This document shows positions 58,425-64,000 of a DNA stretch of 64,000 bases, one piece after another; position 1 is the stretch's first letter; each line of letters opens with the position of its first letter. The position numbers and the translations under genes are program-made. The stretch is from Polydactylus sextarius (taxonomy: Eukaryota > Chordata > Actinopteri > Polynemidae): positions 14,573,275-14,637,274 of the forward strand of contig CM028921.1 of NCBI GenBank assembly GCA_016801845.1. Direction: 5' to 3'. A model generated the notes under the pieces. It worked only from the letters and a program-made list of their open reading frames with translations. It was not told where the DNA came from and did not search any database.

Positions 58425-58960
58425 CATATGTAATGTTGGAATGAGGGTGCTCACCCTCTGGGTTGTTCTTGCATCTTTTGCCAGAATTGATAGACACCTC
58501 TGCACACCCAAATCTGGCCAAGTTTGTCCAATAATACCCCATTTTAAACTTTAAGCCAACCTTCCATCCATACCATCCACTATCACTTCCATTTGGGTAT
58601 GGCTTAAAGCTGTGCATTGTTTCAGCCATTTTTTCAGGATGTTGTGTTTTGGGGATCTTGTAAATTTCAGTATCTTCCCAGACCTCTCAAATGTTCCAAT
58701 TCATAAGAAAAAGTGAGCATATTTAAAGAATCAGGCCAGTTCTTCTGACACTGTGTCAACGGTAGCCTACATGTGAGACTGTCTGTATCACAACTTGCAG
58801 TTGAAGAGTCATCAAATTCCAATCTCAACGCTTTCAACATACCCTTCACTGGCAATGTCTGCAAGCACACTAAGCTGGCCATCAGTCAGGATCCTCATAC
58901 TGTAGGCTGAAGTCACCATCCAGTCTTGGCCTGAGCTTCTGCTTTACACAAGGTAAAATA
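58425..58960 (-). pseudogene. second protein of a multicopy teleost element, PB1-like N-terminus (decayed)
   Basis: Minus sense: KQKLRPRLDGDFSLQYEDPD (about 58965-58905). A 2-base loss follows, then DGQLSVLADIASE, a shift, LRLEFDDSSTASCDTDSL, NWPDSLNMLTFSYELEHL, a stop, AETMHSFKPYPN, GWYGWKVGLKFKMGYYW and FGCAEVSINSGKR. I know this series from uncharacterised fish proteins present in many copies. 'YEDPDFDGQL' has the spacing of the acidic OPCA motif of PB1 domains, so a PB1-like fold is my inference. It follows the transposase-like frame (58985-60195) within about 30 bases on the same strand. At least four frame breaks make it non-functional. Confidence 0.65.
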
Positions 58961-58984
58961 AGGAAAAACTTCTGTCAACATGTA

Positions 58985-60195
58985 TAGTCTTGAATCTTTG
59001 TTTGTAAACACTGGATAGCTTCCTCTGCAAATTTCAGGGACAACGCAAACTCAACTACCTCTTTTAAATCCATAACTACTCTCCATGATCCAGCTCCCTC
59101 ACAAATTCTGTCACTGGTAACCAAAGGCAGCAGTCTAAGCAATGTGGGATTTTATGGGCATTGCCACCAATAGTGGTTCTTCCAGCAGATGTCTTAGGAT
59201 AGGCTTGGATTTGTCAAGCTTGTCTGTGTGCTGGTATGGAAATGGCACAATTCTTTCGTTTAAATACTCAAGAGTAAAGTATTTGGAGTGCATCATCTCC
59301 CCAATACACAGGGCCAGCTCCACAGGCACAATGCCCTCAAACAGATCATGTAGGATCTCAGGTGGTAAACCAGTGACAGTATGGAAATACTCAATAAAAG
59401 TACACAATCTCCTTGAACACCACACTGATCCTGATTCTCACCCTGCATTAGCACATGCAAGTCACAGTCATGGCTGGCTTATTCCATTATTTCCCCACCT
59501 CCAACTTCAACTTGAATTTTATGTATGGTAGCTGTGCAGAATCTGCAAAAAAAAATTTGGCTCTAAAAGACCTCATAAAGCCTGCCAATGCATGGGCTGC
59601 AAGGTTGTCAGAAATTACACACATGGCAGTGTCCTTAAGTACCTTGACAACTGACTCAATGAATACACCTGTGACGGCTGGCAGAAAGTCAGTGCTGCGT
59701 CATTAGGCTGGCACTCGTGTGGGGGTGAACTAAAAAAAGGCACAGGAGATTAGAGTTACTCAACTGGCACAGAGGGAGGGATCGTCAAGAGACATGAGGA
59801 AAAAAATGATTAACAATACAACAAAGTGGCACCAACTGAACATGTGGAATTATCTGGCGGCGAAGGGAAGTTCCAGACAGCCTCTTATAGATCACTATAG
59901 GACATCTGACATCTCTGCACTTAACTTATCAATTTTTCTTGAAGAGTCAAGTGGATTGGCTATTTCTAGATCATCAGTATACAAAAGCAAATATAGTGTC
60001 AGCTCTTCTGAGGACAATAGCTCATTACTTTTGAAATATGATCCATCTTGATAGCTCACGTAGTCACCCTTTTGTGCTTGTTTTGTTTATTTAATTTTCT
60101 GTCAGTATGTCTGAATATTTCTTGGATCATCTCAAGAATGGAAATGTGAACGGTTCTGTGTCCTTCCTCTAGCTCATACTGTGCAGGCCTTACCA
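58985..60195 (-). pseudogene. transposase-like protein of a multicopy teleost element (decayed)
   Basis: Minus sense, N to C: HISILEMIQEIFRHTD (about 60155-60105); GDYVSYQDGSYFKSNELLSS (about 60075-60020); YTDDLEIANPLDSSRK; then an interruption. After it come DFLPAVTGVFIESVVKVLKD (about 59700), ISDNLAAHALAGFMRSFRAK, LMQGENQDQCGVQ, IEYFHTVTGLPPEILHDLFE (about 59400-59340), GIVPVELALCI, YFTLEYLNERIVPFPYQHTD, LLRLLPLVTS and VVMDLKEVVEFALSLKFAEE. These blocks appear in this order in abundant uncharacterised fish proteins. The 'D..DLEIANPL', 'DNL' and 'HDLFEG' blocks look like a DDE-type transposase core, which is inference. Frames shift at least four times. A SINE caps the 5' end at 60203. Confidence 0.7.
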
Positions 60196-60202
60196 CAGGG
60201 TA

Positions 60203-60331
60203 ATTTTTTTCATGAGTGGGGACGGTATCTTGCTCAAGGGTACCTCAGTCAGACCCAGTAGCTGGTGGATTTGAACCGGGGACCTTCCAGACCCAAGTCC
60301 GCTTCCTTAGCCACCAGGCCGCCACTGCCCC
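60203..60331 (-). repeat. tRNA-derived SINE, same family as 25035-25280
   Basis: Minus sense: gggcagtggcggcctggtgg, ctaaggaagcggacttgggt, ctggaaggtccccggttcaa, then ccagctactgggtctgactg, gagcaagataccgtcccc and catg. The A-box (tggcctggtggctaagg) and B-box (ggttcaaatcc) regions are visible. It is 3'-truncated and abuts the transposase-like pseudogene. Confidence 0.8.
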
Positions 60332-60334
60332 ATT

Positions 60335-60705
60335 AATGTTACAATAATACTACTTGTAATAACAATCATGTTATTATTACAACATTTATAACAAAAATCT
60401 AGATGCCATTGGCACTTGGTGGAGGCAAAATAAAAAAAGTTAGGTGATAGGTGACTTCTGAAGTCACAGCAGTAAAGTTTTCAAGGCAGCATGGTTTTTG
60501 AGGGATTATTTCCAGGAGGAGATTTCACCTCAGGCATTAGATGATTGACAGGAAGCGGAGAATTCATTTGAAAACACTCGGCTCAGCTGAAGGAAATATG
60601 CACTATAAACACAATGTTTTGCTCATTTTCATTGTGTTGAATTAACTCTGGAGCTCTGTGGAGGTATGGCTTTCATACTGACCAAGAATAAACAGTAATT
60701 TAGAA
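60335..60705. other. no gene or element recognised
   Basis: AT-rich spacer between two SINEs. Confidence 0.45.
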
Positions 60706-60710
60706 CTTTA

Positions 60711-60871
60711 TCTTTTTTTGGCCTTTATTGATAGTAAGTGAAGATAGACAGGAAAGTGAGGAGAAGAGTGGGGTATGATATGCAGAAATGATTGTTGCAG
60801 CCAGGGCTTGAACTGGCCATCGCTGCACGGATTATATGGTGTACCCTGACTACTCAGCTATCCAGGCGCTC
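60711..60871 (-). repeat. second type of tRNA-derived SINE
   Basis: Minus sense: gcgcctggatagctgagtag, a B-box-like ggccagttcaagccc, then catatcataccccactcttc, ttcctgtctatcttcactta and tcaataaaggccaaaaaaag. The 'cctgtct…atcaataaaggc' tail is typical of a fish SINE family different from the one at 60203-60331. Confidence 0.75.
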
Positions 60872-60874
60872 TGA

Positions 60875-61720
60875 GCTTCATCTTCATAGGAGGAAAAAAA
60901 AAATTACAATACCTACAAACAGGTGCACAAATGTGTGTTTTAAGTGTTTTAAACTCTGCCTCCTCATCTTATCTGCTCTTCAATCATTTCACAACACTCC
61001 AGTGACCAGTATTAGTGGCCTATTTAGGTAAATGGTTGCATTCAGATTATATCTGGATTCACAGAACACTGTATCCTTGATGTAAAAATTCTAAACTCAG
61101 GTTTAAAAATTGTTTTGATTTGGAATAGTTATAGGGTTCAGGAAGGACAGAAAGGTGACTGAATAACATGGGATGAATAGAGATGAATGTAGGGGTTCAG
61201 GGGAGGGATGAACAGGGGGTAGACTGGTAATTGTGTTATGGTGTGACTGAAACTCAATGACTTGATGACAATGGTCTCACAGGCTTTGTTACTCTGCTGT
61301 GGCTCTTGGATCAGCCATGTTTCAATCCAGAACCTCCATGGGGTGATGCAGTAATACTAATCATGAAGTCACATTACCATCTGACTGGTGTTTTAAGAGC
61401 TTTAAGAGCAACGATCACAGCTTGTTCTTGTGAAGATTGACAGGAGTTAGAACAATAATTAATTTGTGTATCAAGTCAAATAATTCCTCTCTCCTTCCCT
61501 GAGGTTGTTGTACAAATGAGACAGAAATGTTTAATTCCTTCCACTCCTCTAACTGCCCTAATTCAGCCACAGAATACATCAGTTTGTATTATTTTTTGTT
61601 TGATTCTCCCTTAGAGCCATGGAAGATAAGAGCTCCTTTGATTGCACAACCTACTTTGTATCACCAGAATTCAACTTTCTCTGTTCATGTATATTGATTC
61701 ATGTTGGCCTCCAGTTGTAC
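60875..61720. other. no gene or element recognised
   Basis: AT-rich sequence upstream of the LINE fragment. Confidence 0.4.
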
Positions 61721-61724
61721 TGTG

Positions 61725-62665
61725 AAGAACATTGTGGTTATCCTGGATCAGAACATTTCCTTCGTCTGTCACTGAAGAACAAGTTCCTAGGAGAGCTTTT
61801 TTCCACCTACACAACATTTCAGCATCTTTTTGAGACAAAGGTAATTCATGCATTTGTTACCTCTAGACTAGACCGCTGTAATTCTTTATTATAAAAACAT
61901 TCAGTTAATCAGCACGAGTACTGACAGGAAGTAGGACCAGAGATCATATTTCTTCTGTATTGGCTGCTCTTCATTGGCTTCCTGTAAAATCTAGAATATA
62001 ATTCAAAATCTTCCTGCTTGCCTATAAAGTCCTGAATGATCAGGCTCCATCATATATTAAGGAGCTCATAGTTTCTTATTAACCTAATATATCACTTCGA
62101 TCACAAACTGCTGGTTTACTTGTGGTTCCTTGAGTCTCTAAGACCAGAATGGGAGGTAGAGCCTTCAGTTATCAGGCTCTTCTCTTATGAAACCAGCTCC
62201 CAGTTTGGGTCAGACAGAAATCCTTTCTACATTTAAGGTTAGACAAAAAATTACCTTTATGACAAAGATGATAGTCAGTTAGGATGGTTCAGGTGGATCC
62301 TGGACCTTCCATTAGTTAAGCTGCTACAATATTCATATACTGTATACTGGGGAAACTTCCATGATGCACTGCAGTTCCTCTCCTCATCTCTGTCTCACAC
62401 TCCATTCCTTAATATCTCTATATTGCATATTAATAACATTCATCTACTTTCTCCTGTACTTGTACTGTCTATGGTCTTACTCTTCATCTTTCTCCCCCAC
62501 ACCCCTCTCTTTCCTCTTTGTCCTCTCTTCCCTTTTTCTCTCTGTCTTTCCTTTTACCCCAACCAGTTGAGGCTGATGACCATCCATTATGGACAAGTAT
62601 GGTTCTAGAACTTTCTTCCTTATTCTGTAATTTGGCACTATGCAAAAAATATTAAATTGAATTTA
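61725..62665 (+). pseudogene. LINE RT C-terminal region and 3' end
   Basis: Plus sense: VVILDQNISF (about 61736), KVIHAFVTSRLDRCNSLL (about 61840-61894). Frames are then broken, with nucleotide-level matches to '…LHWLPVK.RI.FKIL.L.YK.LN..AP.YI.EL' (61960-62070), '…MGGRAFS…' (62150) and 'LSTFK' (62230). The 3' end, with ccaaccagttgaggctgatg and ttggcactatgcaaaa, is of the same type as 54759-55212. This is the CR1/L2-like LINE family common in fish. Confidence 0.8.
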
Positions 62666-62669
62666 CATG

Positions 62670-63500
62670 CTGAGTGAAGGCAATTGAGTACAGCTGTGAT
62701 TAATCTGTATTAGGTTTCTACTAGTAACTTCTCTTTTTGGTTTAATACATTTAGGTGGTCAGGAGCAGATACAGTTTCTATATATGGGTGACCACTCTAA
62801 ATGAAGTACAGAGAATGTGTAAGACTGTAACTAACTCCTGGTCAAAAAAGTGGATTGTAATGTTTTCTGTCCAAAGCAGCATGGTTGCCATCTCTCCTAA
62901 TCAGACCACATTTTCACCAAAAGCATGTCCAACCCACATCATTAGCTAGACACAACCTCAACAGCCAGCATTTAACTGGTGACATGTGCCTGTACATGTC
63001 ATCATTGGTAATATTGTGGAAGAAAATAATGGGGTCCAACATTGTTTTGGTGTATTTACACACATACTCTACATTCATTTTCATGACCTTTTAGCCAACA
63101 GTTTCAGATATGACTCATCTCCCCCCAGCCCCACCTTACTGTCCCTCACCGTGGTAGTTATGGCAGTCAGCTTCACAACATAAGTTAAGATGTAAATCAG
63201 GCATTGATTTGCACTGGGTTCTGTCACTGGTGAGGTCACTCTGCAACACTCCTGTCTTTACATTAGTGTTTTTCACCAACCTCAAGATTTCATGGTCCCT
63301 GCTCTTCAGAAACCTCTTTATACAAAAGTGTGAAAAGGCTAGCACTCAGAACTGATTCTGTTAGAGGAGAAATATAATGAATGACGCTGGTGAAGAGACA
63401 AAGGAGTGAGCTGTCATAACTCACAAACTGTGTGCATGCTCTCTGCATTAAAATCCTTTTAAAGAGCAGCACTTTTCCTAATCAGGGTGTGGGTCATATC
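62670..63500. other. no gene or element recognised
   Basis: AT-rich sequence with overlapping short frames on both strands. Confidence 0.45.
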
Positions 63501-63505
63501 TGTTT

Positions 63506-63523
63506 TATATATATGTGTATGTA

Positions 63524-63578
<55 letters not shown>
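63506..63578. repeat. (TA)(TATG)(TG)n microsatellite
   Basis: TA and GTAT units pass into about 24 GT units. Confidence 0.97.
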
Positions 63579-63579
63579 C

Positions 63580-64000
63580 ATTCTGCAATATTTATGAAAG
63601 GCAGAATTTAAGGACAAGAAGTTTCTCATGAAGATAGTTTTCTGTTTGTTTGTTGCCATCTGCTACTTCTGTGAAGCTGAATCTGAGGTAGAAAACATCT
63701 GGCAGAGGGTCAAAGCCAGTTAGATCATCTTATGATCATCATAAGAATCTAAAGCTGGAATCATCTGATCCTCATCCTCCAGATGTTTCTCTGTAAAATG
63801 AAAAGCCTCCTGTTAGTTTCTTTCCCTTCCTTAGTTAGAAACTGTGAACGCAGGAATGGCCAGTTTTGTTCGATTTGTGGTCTTCAGCTGTGACAATTTC
63901 AAGTTCAGGTTCTTTCACTGATATAACTCCCTGAGAGGTTTTGTTACAGGAAACCTCTGCAACAAATCAAGGTTGGCATTGTGATCTTAAACCTACAGCG
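63580..64000. other. no gene or element recognised
   Basis: AT-rich sequence to the window end. A possible gatcat inverted motif lies at 63725-63740. Confidence 0.45.

Overview
The window looks like gene-poor nuclear DNA from a ray-finned (teleost) fish. The evidence is the repeat content, which I recognise from memory and not from a search. It includes an RLE-type non-LTR retrotransposon, CR1/L2-, RTE- and L1/Tx1-like LINE pieces, Tc1 remnants, a Penelope-like GIY-YIG fragment, fish tRNA-type SINEs and many short inverted-repeat elements. The rest is AT-rich sequence with long dinucleotide microsatellites. I find no intact host protein-coding gene, no rRNA or functional tRNA gene and no CRISPR array. 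Most open frames are short and fall in simple repeats or inside mobile elements.

Layout. 0-9 kb: AT-rich sequence; a decayed minus-strand coding block of a multicopy fish family (about 3.5-5.2 kb); a 0.77-kb inverted-repeat element nested in another repeat (7.35-8.18 kb). 9-13 kb: nothing recognisable except a TA/CATA tract and a pyrimidine-rich stretch. 13.2-16.7 kb: the main object, a 5'-truncated, frameshifted RLE retrotransposon on the minus strand (zinc finger, reverse transcriptase, zinc knuckle, PD-E-K endonuclease). 14.75-21.99 kb: a tandem duplication covering half of that element plus about 2.1 kb of flank. The second copy lacks about 1 kb, and its retroelement part is unusually rich in 1-2 base indels. 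22-41 kb: LINE tails, SINEs, a Tc1 end and short palindromes in AT-rich DNA. 41.9-43.8 kb: a composite of three LINE fragments in mixed orientation. 46-47.3 kb: a Tx1-like fragment and two non-autonomous elements. 49.4-50.8 kb: hAT-like non-autonomous sequence. 51.4-55.2 kb: Tc1, Penelope-like, L1-like and L2-like fragments in a row. 57.2-58.0 kb: a hAT-like MITE. 58.4-60.2 kb: a second decayed block of the multicopy fish family, here showing a transposase-like frame followed directly by a PB1-like frame. 60.2-62.7 kb: two SINEs and another LINE 3' end.

How the parts relate. Little here works together today; it is a record of element insertions and decay. Two points go beyond routine repeat annotation. 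First, the 3.5-5.2 kb and 58.4-60.2 kb blocks both read, on the same strand, as a transposase-type protein followed by a second conserved protein, which suggests a two-gene transposon. Second, the tandem duplication may be partly an assembly artefact, because only one copy is indel-rich and only in one segment.
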